Source: Solibacillus faecavium
Lineage (GTDB): Bacteria; Bacillota; Bacilli; Bacillales_A; Planococcaceae
DNA length: 64,000 nucleotides
Assembly (NCBI RefSeq): GCF_014836905.1
Contig: NZ_JACSPZ010000002.1
Span: 434,001-498,000, forward strand
Direction of reading: 5' to 3'
Below, piece by piece: positions 25,322 through 34,842 of the stretch (its first letter is position 1; each line of letters starts with the position of its first letter). Under the pieces are notes generated by a model. The model was not told the DNA's origin. It saw only the letters and a program-made list of their open reading frames with translations, and searched no databases. Position numbers and translations under genes: made by a program.

Positions 25322-27417
25322 TGATGAAACAATATTTAAAATTAAACAATGACATATTAAATCGTTACCGTGCTACCGGTGAACTAGACCTAGCAAAAGA
25401 CAAAGAAGCAACACGCCGCTATTTCCTGGAAGACGTCAATGTCCGTTTGCGCTACTTTATCGATATTGAGGAAAAAGTACGCTATTTAGTTGATGAAGGC
25501 TATTATGAAAAGGAATTTCTTGAAATGTACTCTATGGACTTTATTAAACGGATGTACAAAAAAGCATATTCGTACAAATTCCGTTTCCCCTCGTTTATGA
25601 GTGCTTCGAAATTTTACGATAGCTATGCGATGAAAAGCAGAGACGGGAAAGAAATTCTTGAAAAATATGAAGACCGAATAGTTATTATTGCCCTTTATTT
25701 AGCACAAGGTGATGAAGCATTGGCGGAAAAGGCCATTGAAGCGGTCATGACTGCCTATCAGCCGGCAACACCAACTGCTCTTAACAGCGGGAAAAAAGCG
25801 CGTGGCGAACTAGTATCATGCTTTAAGCTGACGATGGACGATACGATGAACTCAATCGCTGAAAACATCGGCTATTGCCTAGAGCTTTCCCGATTAGGAG
25901 GCGGTGTCGGAGTAAACTTAACCGATCTGCGTCCATTAGGTGATCCAATTAAAGGGATATTAAACCGTGCGAGTGGAGTTATGCCAGTTGCGAAACTGCT
26001 GGAAAACTCGTTCTCTTATTCGAATCAGCTTGGTCAACGAAATGGTTCAGGAGTCGTCTACTTAAATGTTTTCCACGGAGATATTGAGGCGTTCATCTCT
26101 TCCAAAAAACCAAATGCCGACGACAAAATCCGTCTTTCCACACTCTCAACAGGGATTATTCTTCCGGATATTTTCTTTGAACTGATGCGCCGCGATAAAG
26201 ATATCGTCTTATTCAGTTCTTATGACATTTATAAAGAATACGGAAAACGCATGTCGGAAATTTCGATTACGGAAATGTACTACGAGCTATTGGATAATCC
26301 GAACATCCGTAAACTGAAACGATTAAATGCACGGAAATTATATACGGAAATCAAAAAAGCACAATTTGAATCGGGTTATCCGTTCGAGATATTTGATGAT
26401 AATGTTAATAACGCTCATCCGTTAAAGGAAATCGGTCGTGTGAAGATGTCCAATCTCTGTACCGAAATACTTCAGTACCAGCAAACAAGTGTTGTTACCG
26501 ATCAAAATGAGCCGAATGAATATGGCCTCGATGTTTCTTGTAACCTAGGTTCAATCGACATTCATGAAGCAACGAAAGTTCAAGATTTCGGTCAGCTTGT
26601 CGATACAGCGATGCGTCTTTTGACGAATGTTTCAACTATGACAGATATCGTCAACGTTCCTTCTGTATCTAAAGCGAACAAAGTAATGCACTCTGTTGGA
26701 TTAGGTGTTATGAACTTGCATGGACACCTCGTACAAAGTGGAATCCGTTATGGTTCAAAAGAGTCCATCGAATTTATCGATGCATTTATGGAAGCATTGA
26801 ACTATTATTCATTAAAAGCTTCAATGGAAATTGCGAAGCAAAAGAACGAAACGTTTTATCGATTTGAGGAAAGTGATTATGCGAGCGGTGTTTATTTTGA
26901 AAGCTATCTAAACAAAGAAGAAAAAGAACTTGCACCAGAAGTGATTAAAGCACTTGGGGCTACACCGATTATTACTCAAAATATGTGGCGGCAGTTGAAG
27001 TCTGACGTATTGGAGCATGGATTATTCCATTCTTATCGACTGGCAATCGCTCCAACAGGCAGTATCTCCTACATTCGCAGCTGTACGGCTTCTATCTCCC
27101 CTGTTACGGAACGTGTGGAAGTACGTGACTATGCGGACAGCCGTACAATTTATCCGATGCCATTTTTAACAAATGACAATGAGGAACTTTATACCGAAGC
27201 CTATGATGTAAATCCGTATGAACTGATCGACCTTTACGCAGCCGCGCAAAAGCATGTTGACCAAGGCATTTCCATGACGCTTTACGTAACGGACCAGTGG
27301 AACACAGAACAATTAGCAAAAGCCTACATTTATGCGTGGACGCGTGGAATTAAAACCGTTTATTACGTACGCCAACGTTTACTTACAATTGAGGAGTGTG
27401 TCGCATGTCAAATTTAA
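25321..27417 (+). CDS. nrdE: Class Ib ribonucleoside-diphosphate reductase alpha subunit
   Basis: Reduces ribonucleotides to deoxyribonucleotides. At 698 residues it has normal NrdE length without an intein. The active-site regions are present: the LVSCFKLTMDD segment with a redox Cys, SNLCTEIL with the thiyl-radical Cys, and SCNLGSIDI with the other redox Cys. The C-terminal CVAC is the electron-accepting cysteine pair served by NrdH. The N-terminal ATP-cone of class Ia enzymes is missing, as expected. The ATG is coupled to the nrdI stop. The 3' end overlaps nrdF by 13 bases. Confidence 0.95.
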   Translation: MMKQYLKLNNDILNRYRATGELDLAKDKEATRRYFLEDVNVRLRYFIDIEEKVRYLVDEGYYEKEFLEMYSMDFIKRMYKKAYSYKFRFPSFMSASKFYDSYAMKSRDGKEILEKYEDRIVIIALYLAQGDEALAEKAIEAVMTAYQPATPTALNSGKKARGELVSCFKLTMDDTMNSIAENIGYCLELSRLGGGVGVNLTDLRPLGDPIKGILNRASGVMPVAKLLENSFSYSNQLGQRNGSGVVYLNVFHGDIEAFISSKKPNADDKIRLSTLSTGIILPDIFFELMRRDKDIVLFSSYDIYKEYGKRMSEISITEMYYELLDNPNIRKLKRLNARKLYTEIKKAQFESGYPFEIFDDNVNNAHPLKEIGRVKMSNLCTEILQYQQTSVVTDQNEPNEYGLDVSCNLGSIDIHEATKVQDFGQLVDTAMRLLTNVSTMTDIVNVPSVSKANKVMHSVGLGVMNLHGHLVQSGIRYGSKESIEFIDAFMEALNYYSLKASMEIAKQKNETFYRFEESDYASGVYFESYLNKEEKELAPEVIKALGATPIITQNMWRQLKSDVLEHGLFHSYRLAIAPTGSISYIRSCTASISPVTERVEVRDYADSRTIYPMPFLTNDNEELYTEAYDVNPYELIDLYAAAQKHVDQGISMTLYVTDQWNTEQLAKAYIYAWTRGIKTVYYVRQRLLTIEECVACQI

Positions 27418-28367
27418 CGTATAAAGCGGTCAACTGGAATACCCCAACAAGTGAGCTCGCACGCATTTTTTGGGATCAGCAATGGAAGCAAATCTGGTTT
27501 CCAGAAGAAATTGCGGTCAGTAAAGACATAAAACAATGGAAGGAATTCGAACACCAGGATACGTACAAAAAAGTGTTCGGCGGACTGACATTGCTTGATA
27601 CGGTACAAACGAACATCGGGATGAATGAAATCGCTAAGTATACACCTGATTTTCAGGAAAAAGCGGTATTAACAGTTTTCGGATCGTTTGAAGCGATTCA
27701 TGCGAAGTCTTATTCGTATATTTTCACAACACTGTGCACAAATACGGAAATTGAAGAAGTGTTCGAATGGGTGCAAAAAAATGAGTTTCTTCAATATAAA
27801 GCAAATCGCATTGGCGAAGTATACACCGCTATAAAAGAAGATGACCCGGAAAGCTTATGGAAAGCAATGTTCGCTTCGGTTATGTTGGAAAGCTTCCTAT
27901 TCTATTCCGGCTTCTTCTACCCTCTTTATTTAGGAGGACAAGGTGTTTTAAGAAATAGTGCGGAAGTGATTAGTTTAATCTTGCGCGACGAATCAATCCA
28001 CGGAGTAGCGGTCGGCTTTTTCGCACAGAATATTTTCAAAACGTTTACAGCGGAAAAACAGCAGGAACTTACTTTGTGGGGCTATGAATATTTACTCGAT
28101 TTATATCAAAATGAAATGAAGTATACCGATGATTTATACGCAGAAACAGGACTTTCTCCGGAAGTGAAAAAATACGTACGCTACAATGCGAATAAAGCAC
28201 TCATGAACTTGGGGCTCGATACGATGTTCCCTGACGAGGAAGTAAACCCGATTGTCATGAACGGGATTTCTAATACAGGATCCACGTATGATTTCTTCAG
28301 TCAAAAAGGATCTACTTATGCCGTTGCTAAAGTCGCCCCAATTACCGATGACACGTTTAAGTTCTAA
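27405..28367 (+). CDS. nrdF: Class Ib ribonucleoside-diphosphate reductase beta subunit
   Basis: A 320-residue protein that holds the dimetal-tyrosyl radical. Metal ligands Asp65, Glu96 and His99 and the radical Tyr103 (EAIHAKSY) are visible, followed by MLESFLFYSGF and RDESIHG with the remaining Glu and His ligands. The ATG at 27405 follows GAGGAGTG inside the nrdE 3' end. A strong terminator follows the operon. Confidence 0.95.
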   Translation: MSNLTYKAVNWNTPTSELARIFWDQQWKQIWFPEEIAVSKDIKQWKEFEHQDTYKKVFGGLTLLDTVQTNIGMNEIAKYTPDFQEKAVLTVFGSFEAIHAKSYSYIFTTLCTNTEIEEVFEWVQKNEFLQYKANRIGEVYTAIKEDDPESLWKAMFASVMLESFLFYSGFFYPLYLGGQGVLRNSAEVISLILRDESIHGVAVGFFAQNIFKTFTAEKQQELTLWGYEYLLDLYQNEMKYTDDLYAETGLSPEVKKYVRYNANKALMNLGLDTMFPDEEVNPIVMNGISNTGSTYDFFSQKGSTYAVAKVAPITDDTFKF

Positions 28368-28368
28368 A

Positions 28369-28407
28369 AAAGAAACGCTATACCAAAATTCCGGTATAGC
28401 GTTTCTT
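28369..28407. terminator. Bidirectional terminator after nrdF
   Basis: AAGAAACGCTATACC pairs with GGTATAGCGTTTCTT, a 15-bp perfect stem between convergent genes. Confidence 0.9.
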
Positions 28408-28421
28408 CCTATTTAATAAGT

Positions 28422-29303
28422 TCATTTTAGCCATTCTTTAAAAATCGGGTCATGTGTTGAAACTATCGGTTGGTAAGTCGCGCCTTCATGTATATATTGA
28501 AAGGCTGCATTAACTGCTTGCATTGCATCATGTGTTGCGCCGTGTATAAGCTTCAGTTTACCTTGCTCATAGCGGGCCTCACCTGCTACAAAATATCCGC
28601 GACAATTTGTTAAGCCATTATCTCTTTGCGCAATGCATCCTTTGAAATCAATGGTATATTTTTTTGAACCAATATGGCAAAAGACAGCCTCATATGCCTG
28701 GTCATTAAACTCCGAGAATTTATAAATTAGAATGTTATTGTTGGCAAGCCCATCCATTAAAATAGGCTGTATTTTCAGCTCTTGTTGGGTATATAATGTA
28801 ACTTCATTTCCATAACCCATTAACTGAATTGCCCAATCTGCTGCCATCGGTGTATGTCCGATTACTGCAATTGGTCCCTCATATTGTTTAAAAGCTGGCT
28901 GATCATACTGTATTTTTTTAGAAATTTGCGCATGTTCGATTCTTTTTGCTTCACTAAATCCATTGCCGGTTGCAGCTATGATAGTTTTAGCTAGTATGGT
29001 TTGCTGTGTTGTCGTTACATAAAACAACTCGTCACTATTTTCAATTTTCTCAACGATTTCTCCAAGTAACAAATTAGACCTACTTACTTTTAACTGTTCA
29101 ATCAGCGCTCGTTTATAATCACGCGCTAAAACGCCAAACTGACCAGGAATATCATAAATTTCATAGTCTAAAAATAAATTAAGTCGACCACCTAGTTCAT
29201 GATTGCCTTCAATTAATACTGTGTTCATCCTTCTAGATGCACTATAGAATGCACTGAACATCCCGGCAGGACCACCACCGATTACACAAACATCGTAAAT
29301 CAT
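28422..29303 (-). CDS. FAD-dependent oxidoreductase, divergent relative of ferredoxin-NADP reductase
   Basis: The 293-residue protein has the FAD-binding [11 protein letters not shown] (9-19) and a C-terminal VAGEAR segment like type-2 ferredoxin-NADP reductases. The NADPH-binding loop is altered: IGHTPMAADWA replaces the usual GGGDSAxDW, and the central domain is shorter (293 against 332 residues). There is no CxxC pair. NAD(P)H specificity or even binding is therefore unclear. It lies directly after the cobalamin operon on the same strand with a 42-base gap. A link to cob(II)alamin reduction is possible, but nothing in the sequence proves it. Confidence 0.65.
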   Translation of the reverse strand: MIYDVCVIGGGPAGMFSAFYSASRRMNTVLIEGNHELGGRLNLFLDYEIYDIPGQFGVLARDYKRALIEQLKVSRSNLLLGEIVEKIENSDELFYVTTTQQTILAKTIIAATGNGFSEAKRIEHAQISKKIQYDQPAFKQYEGPIAVIGHTPMAADWAIQLMGYGNEVTLYTQQELKIQPILMDGLANNNILIYKFSEFNDQAYEAVFCHIGSKKYTIDFKGCIAQRDNGLTNCRGYFVAGEARYEQGKLKLIHGATHDAMQAVNAAFQYIHEGATYQPIVSTHDPIFKEWLK

Positions 29304-29345
29304 TGCTCTCCCCCATTATTACTGTACAAGAATATCTTTATGTAT

Positions 29346-29882
29346 TTATTCACTATTCCCTTCTATTGAAAAACAAGCAGCACCATCCAACAAATAACCC
29401 CATAGCTGGTTGTATGGCTGTTTATGAAACGCGGTAATCAAACAGGCAATGGCAACACCGTGAGAAACGACTGCAATTCGCTCATACGGTAACTGTACCA
29501 AATACTCGTGAAATGCGAGCATTCGGTTCGTTACGTCACCAAAAGATTCCTGTGTCTTATTCATAAATAAATGCGGTGTATTCAAATAGCAATAATACTG
29601 TTCATCCTGTTGAAGGTCCTTAATGTAGCTGCCTTGCCAATGCCCCAAGTTAATTTCACGCAAACTTTCGTTTTTATGAATGGTGTGGTCCGGAAACATG
29701 AGACGGGCTGTTTGCACTGCACGCTTCAGGTCACTGGAGAATACGATCTCCGGATTCCAGTTAACGGACGTTGCCTGATCGATTCCTTTTGTCGTTAATT
29801 CCGAGTCAAGCCACCCTTGCAGACGCCCTTCTTTATTCCATACAGTTTCTCCATGACGGTAGTAGTTAATAATTTTTGACAT
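29346..29882 (-). CDS. cobC: Histidine phosphatase, probable alpha-ribazole phosphatase
   Basis: The 178-residue protein has YRHGETVWNKEGRLQGW at about residues 8-24, the phosphoglycerate-mutase-like motif, and VVSHGVA near residue 139 for the second His. Standing as last gene of the cbiP-cbiB-cobD operon, overlapping cobD by 17 bases, it is best read as CobC, which removes phosphate from alpha-ribazole phosphate or from adenosylcobalamin 5'-phosphate. Without that context the substrate would be unknown. Confidence 0.72.
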   Translation of the reverse strand: MSKIINYYRHGETVWNKEGRLQGWLDSELTTKGIDQATSVNWNPEIVFSSDLKRAVQTARLMFPDHTIHKNESLREINLGHWQGSYIKDLQQDEQYYCYLNTPHLFMNKTQESFGDVTNRMLAFHEYLVQLPYERIAVVSHGVAIACLITAFHKQPYNQLWGYLLDGAACFSIEGNSE

Positions 29883-30933
29883 AATCCATTATTTCATCCT
29901 TGCATTTAGTCCAGATTTCTTCACTTTTGACAGCGATTCGAAACCATGCGCCGTCCAGGCCGACATAGTTTTTTGTATGGCGTAATACGATACCCCGTTC
30001 TAATAAATATGTAAAAAAATCATCCGGATTATATTGTTTTGGTAATTGGAACAATAAGAAATTCGCTGCACTGTTTGACACTTTACAACTAATTAATTTT
30101 AAGTCCACCACCATCTGACTCCGTAATCTGCTGCTCTTTTCACGAGATCCCTTCACAAAATCCTTGTCCTGTAAACAGAGACAGCCGATTTCATTTGCAA
30201 TCGCGCTCACATTCCAATGCGGCAAATAATGACGGATTTCTTCTGCCTGTTGCCCGATGACATAACCGAGACGAACCCCTGCCAGTGCATACATTTTTGT
30301 CATGGATCGTACGACAAATAAATTGGAATAGCTGTTTACCAATGAAACAATGCTCTCCGATTCATCGGTCCAGTCCATAAACGCTTCATCGACTACAAAA
30401 TTGCAGTGGGGATACTCTTTAATCAACTGTTCAATCCAATGTTTTTTCAATAATACGCCTGTAGGATTATTCGGATTGCAAATATAGCAGGCATGGACAT
30501 CTTTCAGCTGTTTCTCCAATATTTCCTCATTAAATCGATATGTTTCAATATCGTCAGCTAAAATAGAATGAATAACACAATTCTGCTGTTTTAGTGTTCT
30601 CGCATATTCCGAAAACGAAGGCTGTAACAGAGCTACTTCATATCCTTTAAAAAGCTGCGCCAAAGCCATTAACCCTTCTGCTGCACCGTTCGTAACGACA
30701 ACGTGTTGTGCCGCCACTTCGTGTACATCGGCTGCTTGCGATCGAAATGGTTCTGCTTGTTCATCCGGGTAGCCAGTAATTTTTTCTAACAGGTTTGGCC
30801 ACTGTTGCTCTACTAGCTTCGGTACCCCCAGATGATTGACATTTTCGCTCACATCGATGACTTGATCCGGCATTTTTAAATTCATCGCTTTATATAATAC
30901 TGCCGCATTAGCCCCATGTGCAGGCAATTGCAT
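29866..30933 (-). CDS. cobD: Threonine-phosphate decarboxylase
   Basis: A PLP enzyme of fold type I with 355 residues. CNPNNPTG and VVRSMTKMYALAGVRLGY, with the PLP lysine, are the aminotransferase class I/II motifs. It starts MQLPAHGANAAVLYK, the typical HGG-type start of CobD. It makes (R)-1-aminopropan-2-yl phosphate for the cobalamin side chain. The close relative HisC is less likely given the neighbours. It overlaps cbiB by 26 bases. Confidence 0.88.
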   Translation of the reverse strand: MQLPAHGANAAVLYKAMNLKMPDQVIDVSENVNHLGVPKLVEQQWPNLLEKITGYPDEQAEPFRSQAADVHEVAAQHVVVTNGAAEGLMALAQLFKGYEVALLQPSFSEYARTLKQQNCVIHSILADDIETYRFNEEILEKQLKDVHACYICNPNNPTGVLLKKHWIEQLIKEYPHCNFVVDEAFMDWTDESESIVSLVNSYSNLFVVRSMTKMYALAGVRLGYVIGQQAEEIRHYLPHWNVSAIANEIGCLCLQDKDFVKGSREKSSRLRSQMVVDLKLISCKVSNSAANFLLFQLPKQYNPDDFFTYLLERGIVLRHTKNYVGLDGAWFRIAVKSEEIWTKCKDEIMDYVKNY

Positions 30934-31864
30934 ACAATATTCCCCCTGTTATCACAACACACCAAGTACAAACATACATGTGCCGGATCGCTTTTTTAAT
31001 ATGTATTCTTTGCATCGTTTCGTACGGTTCACCCATATAAGCACGGAAGGATTCCACCCCGCCATAGCGATTAAACCCGCCTAAACGAATTCCTAACTGA
31101 ACAGCAGTAGCTGCCTCCAAATATCCACTATTCGGGCTTGGATGTTTTTTAGCATCCTTTAGCCAGTTTTTATAGCGGTGTTTGAAAGGTTTTGCCGTCT
31201 CACATTTTGTAAATATAATAAGGAACCACCCGGAAATTCTGCTGGGCAGATAGTTCGCAACATCATCCAATTTAGCTGCAGCAAATCCGAAATCTGCATA
31301 CCGTTCATTTTTATAGCCGATCATCGAGTCCAACGTATTAATAGCTTTATAGCACCATGCACCGGTTGCCCCGAAACATAGCGCATACATAAGCGGAGCC
31401 ATCACGCCGTCACTCGTATTTTCCGAGACGGTTTCAATGACACCTCTTACAATTTCAGGTTCATCCAATTGATTCGTCTCACGGCCCACAATCCAGCTTA
31501 AATATTTCCTTGCTTCGGATAAATCATTCGCTTCCAAAGAATCGTAAACGAGCATCGCCGCTTCTTTTAATGATTTCTGGGCTAGTGCTAAACTAATCAA
31601 AAAGATTTCGACTACTAGCCAAATAAGAAGATGTACTTTCAGTGCAAGAATGACAATAAAAAAAACAGAGCCCGTTGTAATACTTACCGTGAGAAAAACT
31701 GTTAGATAGCCATTGATCCGTCTTCTATTGTCACTCCCGCTATTCCATTTCCTCTCAAAAAACGAAATCACGTTGCCAATATAAATGACAGGATGCGTCC
31801 ATTTTTTTGGATCCCCTACAATGCAATCGATGAGCACTGCGATTACACAAATAATAAAATACAT
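30908..31864 (-). CDS. cbiB: Adenosylcobinamide-phosphate synthase
   Basis: An integral membrane protein of about 318 residues. It starts with a hydrophobic helix followed by DCIVGDPKKWTHPV, the family's signature. Later come ETVSENTSDGVMAPL and GATGAWCYKAINTLDSM. It attaches aminopropanol or its phosphate to cobyric acid. Two ATGs are possible (31864 or 31873); I prefer 31864 because it sits 10 bases from AAGGGG. It lies between cbiP and cobD. Confidence 0.92.
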   Translation of the reverse strand: MYFIICVIAVLIDCIVGDPKKWTHPVIYIGNVISFFERKWNSGSDNRRRINGYLTVFLTVSITTGSVFFIVILALKVHLLIWLVVEIFLISLALAQKSLKEAAMLVYDSLEANDLSEARKYLSWIVGRETNQLDEPEIVRGVIETVSENTSDGVMAPLMYALCFGATGAWCYKAINTLDSMIGYKNERYADFGFAAAKLDDVANYLPSRISGWFLIIFTKCETAKPFKHRYKNWLKDAKKHPSPNSGYLEAATAVQLGIRLGGFNRYGGVESFRAYMGEPYETMQRIHIKKAIRHMYVCTWCVVITGGILYAIACTWG

Positions 31865-31904
31865 CGTGTCCATGCCCCTTTTTTATAAATATCTATCTAT
31901 CCAT

Positions 31905-33398
31905 TCACTTCGTTTCAATCTTCCTTTCCGAAATAAACGAATAAATCCTCTCCATATTTAAGTGAGAACGAACATGGTGATCCAGCATTTCATACGCTTG
32001 TTCGCGGCGTTCAAAATCGGATAAAACATCACTTAAAATAGGCTCCATCCCTTTTTGCCTACGGATTGTATTAAAATAATCGCGAGTGAACGGACGGTTT
32101 TGGAAAATCCCATGAACATATGTACCAAATACTTGCTCCGTAAAGACACCATCTGTCCGGCCGTCATAAAATTGAATGAAAGGCTTCAACGGTTTTGTTA
32201 CTACACTGCGCCCTAAATGAATTTCATACCCTTCAATTTCATGACCTGTACAGCTCCTTCCGGAAACTTGCACTGTTTGCTTACTATTAATAAATGTTGT
32301 TTCAATCGGCAGCAAACCTAAAGTTAAATATGTGCCTCCCGTGCTTTCAACCGCCTGCTCATCACGGATAATTTCACCTAGCATCTGGTAACCTCCACAA
32401 ATACCGATAATGCGGACATTTTGATGCGCTAACTGTAAAACCCCTTGCATTAACCCGGTTTGCTGAAGCCATAAAAAATCTTCCACCGTATTTTTCGTCC
32501 CCGGTAAAATCACGACATCCGGATTTTTCAAATCATTAAGTGCCGTAACAAAGCGCACACCTACATCCGGCTCTTCAATAAGCGGATCTATGTCGGTAAA
32601 ATTCGAAATATGCGGAAACCGGATAACTGCGACGTCAATCGCAAATTCATGGTGCTGCGGTTTTTTAAAACGCAGGCTGGATAAAGCGACCGAATCTTCT
32701 GCTTCAATTTGAACATCAAAGTATGGAATTACGCCAAGCACAGGTATACCTGTATAATCCTCCAGCCAATCGATCCCATCATTAAGCAATTCTTTCATAC
32801 CTCGAAACTTATTAATAACAATTCCTTTGACACGGGACCTTTCCGTATCATCTAATAGCATTAACGTCCCGACAATTGAAGCAAATACACCACCCCGGTC
32901 AATATCGGCAACTAAAATTACAGCAGCATCAGTTTCATGGGCCATCCGCATATTGGCAATATCCCGATTTTTTAAGTTAATTTCCGCCGGACTTCCCGCA
33001 CCTTCCAAAACAAGAACATCATAGCTCTCCGACAAACGGGCAAGTGATGAACGAACTTCAGGCATCACTGCTTCAACAATATTTTCACGATAACTAAGCG
33101 CATCTATATTGGCATAATGTTTACCGTGGAGAATCACTTCCGATACCATTTCCCCTTTAGGCTTAAGTAAAATCGGGTTCATATCCGTTGTTGCGTCAAT
33201 TTTTGCGGCTTCTGCCTGAACCCCCTGTGCACGCCCGATTTCTCCACCGTCTTTTGTAATATACGAATTAAGTGCCATATTTTGTGATTTAAATGGAGCC
33301 ACACGATAACCGTCATTTGCAAAAATGCGGCAAAGTGCTGTACATAGTACACTTTTCCCCACATCGGATGCTGTACCTTGAATCATAATTGCCTGCAC
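31905..33398 (-). CDS. cbiP: Cobyric acid synthase
   Basis: A glutamine-dependent amidase of 497 residues that amidates four side chains of adenosylcobyrinic a,c-diamide. The N-terminal dethiobiotin-synthetase-like domain has the phosphate loop GTASDVGKS; the C-terminal glutaminase domain has the nucleophile Cys in GICGGYQMLG and late TYVHGIF. It uses a GTG start preceded by AAGGAGG. It is the first gene after the riboswitch, and the operon runs cbiP-cbiB-cobD-cobC. Corrin-ring genes are not in this window, so the cell may salvage corrinoids. Confidence 0.93.
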   Translation of the reverse strand: MQAIMIQGTASDVGKSVLCTALCRIFANDGYRVAPFKSQNMALNSYITKDGGEIGRAQGVQAEAAKIDATTDMNPILLKPKGEMVSEVILHGKHYANIDALSYRENIVEAVMPEVRSSLARLSESYDVLVLEGAGSPAEINLKNRDIANMRMAHETDAAVILVADIDRGGVFASIVGTLMLLDDTERSRVKGIVINKFRGMKELLNDGIDWLEDYTGIPVLGVIPYFDVQIEAEDSVALSSLRFKKPQHHEFAIDVAVIRFPHISNFTDIDPLIEEPDVGVRFVTALNDLKNPDVVILPGTKNTVEDFLWLQQTGLMQGVLQLAHQNVRIIGICGGYQMLGEIIRDEQAVESTGGTYLTLGLLPIETTFINSKQTVQVSGRSCTGHEIEGYEIHLGRSVVTKPLKPFIQFYDGRTDGVFTEQVFGTYVHGIFQNRPFTRDYFNTIRRQKGMEPILSDVLSDFERREQAYEMLDHHVRSHLNMERIYSFISERKIETK

Positions 33399-33438
33399 TT
33401 AAATTTCCTCCTTACTGTAAATATCTCCAAATAAAAGT

Positions 33439-33480
33439 TAAAAATGCCTGTACCTCTCATCGAAAAAGAGGTACAGGCAT
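33439..33480 (-). terminator. Riboswitch terminator before cbiP
   Basis: ATGCCTGTACCTCT pairs with AGAGGTACAGGCAT (14 bp), followed on the minus strand by TTTTTAACTTTTA. It is placed between aptamer and cbiP, so B12 should end transcription here. Confidence 0.88.
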
Positions 33481-33559
33481 GTGAAATTAATTATAGGATA
33501 GTGTTTAAATACACAAAAACAATGACTAGTTTCGCCTATACTTTTCCCTCCGAAAAGTA

Positions 33560-33735
33560 AGTATCGTTTGAATAAGCAGGTTTCCTGGCTTAAGCTTCCT
33601 TTTACTTTCACATCTTCCCATCATTCCGACAGTGATTTGTTGTGAGTTCATCAGCTATTACAGTAGCGGGGGCTGCATTAGTCTTTCACTAATTTCCCTT
33701 TTACCTTACAAAAATCTGTAAGCACTTAATCAATT
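33560..33735 (-). promoter_or_regulatory. Cobalamin riboswitch upstream of cbiP operon
   Basis: The minus strand shows AAAAGGGAAATTAGTG, GCAGCCCCCGCTACTGTAA, GATGGGAAGATGTG and AGCCAGGAAACCTGC, the cobalamin aptamer core. It is the second such element in the window, 9 kb from that of nrdHIEF and in opposite orientation. Confidence 0.92.
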
Positions 33736-33819
33736 GCAAATTATTAAATTATTATAAAAATAACACAGTCTGTTAAAAAATGATAGGACTATTCCCGATA
33801 CCGGTTAGTCGTTATTGAG

Positions 33820-34107
33820 CCTAATTATTTCCTTTACAGCATTTTCTATAGAAGCCACCGTAATAATGTTTATATTAAGCTGCTCATCTTTTTTACTTCC
33901 TTCTCCTCTTTTTCATTTTCCACAGGTAAGAAAATATGTGAAAAACAGCTTTTTTCAGCAATGAGAATTTTAGCTTTCATTGAGCCAATTTCCTTCACCG
34001 TCAATCGCACCTGTTACGTCAATCGGTACGTTATTATTAAAGCTGCCGTTTTCGCTAAGACTAATTAATACAGCGGCAAGTCCTGCACTGTACCTTCAAT
34101 AAGGGAA
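33820..34107 (-). pseudogene. Decayed partial copy of the Lon-type peptidase gene
   Basis: Non-coding now, but it aligns by eye along almost 290 bp with the 3' part of the peptidase gene at 35360-35670. Shared stretches include GAGCCAATTTCCTTCAC and CAATCGGTACGTTATTATT, and the order of segments is the same. There is an 11-base deletion and other small changes that break the frame. Homology stops where the catalytic GDSAG region would be. It represents a truncated paralogue, probably from an old tandem duplication. Confidence 0.78.
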
Positions 34108-34216
34108 ATTTTTAATTTCAGTAGAAATGGATAGCTTATTTTAATTTGGGAATACTTTTATTAAAAATTAGAGGCTTAAATTAAGTTATCAAGCCACTTT
34201 TAAAGGAGAGAATAAA

Positions 34217-34729
34217 ATGAAATTATTTAAATTATTACTTACAATGCCCTTATTGTTGGGGTTATTGTACGCATGTAACAACGATGATACAAAGACAAAT
34301 AAGGATGTTACAGGTAACAATAGTACTGTTGATGAAACAGCGAATAACAAAAATACCACTAATAACTCTGAAAATGAAAATGAACGTACTGGAATTAAGG
34401 TCGCAGATGTAAATTATGCTTTTACTGAATTTGATTTAGACGTAGAATATGCGAATCGCAATTCATATGATGTTGAATATGAGAACGATGGAAACAATAT
34501 TTATGCAGAACTAGATGATGAAATTAAAGGTATCGAGTATAAAGGTGATCAAGCGTACGAAAATTTTGTCGATGCGTTAAAACAGTTAACATTTGACGAA
34601 ACTACAAGTGATGACGATGTTCGTAAAGAAGTACTAAAAGCATTTGCTCTCGATGAAAACTATAAGTCCTTTGAGCTTGAAGTAAAATTCAAAAACGGGG
34701 AAATAAAACATTATCATCATAATAAATAA
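34217..34729 (+). CDS. YusW-family lipoprotein
   Basis: The 170-residue protein starts MKLFKLLLTMPLLLGLLYAC, a lipoprotein signal with a lipobox-like LYAC, then an Asn/Thr-rich linker (about 21-60). The C-terminal domain (FTEFDLDVEY..., ending in EVKFKNGEIKHYHHNK) matches the YusW-like family, of unknown function. AAAGGAGAG precedes the ATG by 7 bases. It is inserted between the peptidase gene and its pseudogene copy. Confidence 0.75.
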   Translation: MKLFKLLLTMPLLLGLLYACNNDDTKTNKDVTGNNSTVDETANNKNTTNNSENENERTGIKVADVNYAFTEFDLDVEYANRNSYDVEYENDGNNIYAELDDEIKGIEYKGDQAYENFVDALKQLTFDETTSDDDVRKEVLKAFALDENYKSFELEVKFKNGEIKHYHHNK

Positions 34730-34782
34730 TAGTGGGTAAAGAGAGGTTAAATCTTCTCTAAAACTTCTACCATAATGCACAA

Positions 34783-34818
34783 AAAATCGATTAGCATGAT
34801 GCTTTTCGATTTTTTTTG
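34783..34818 (+). terminator. Terminator after the YusW-like gene
   Basis: AAAATCGA and TCGATTTT arms with an inner AGCA/TGCT pair, then a T run. Confidence 0.75.
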
Positions 34819-34842
34819 TGAACTAAAACTATTTTCTTCTTC

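Noticed and set aside
25321..27417. Intein in nrdE
   Set aside because: The reading frame is 698 codons, the normal length, and no intein blocks are seen.
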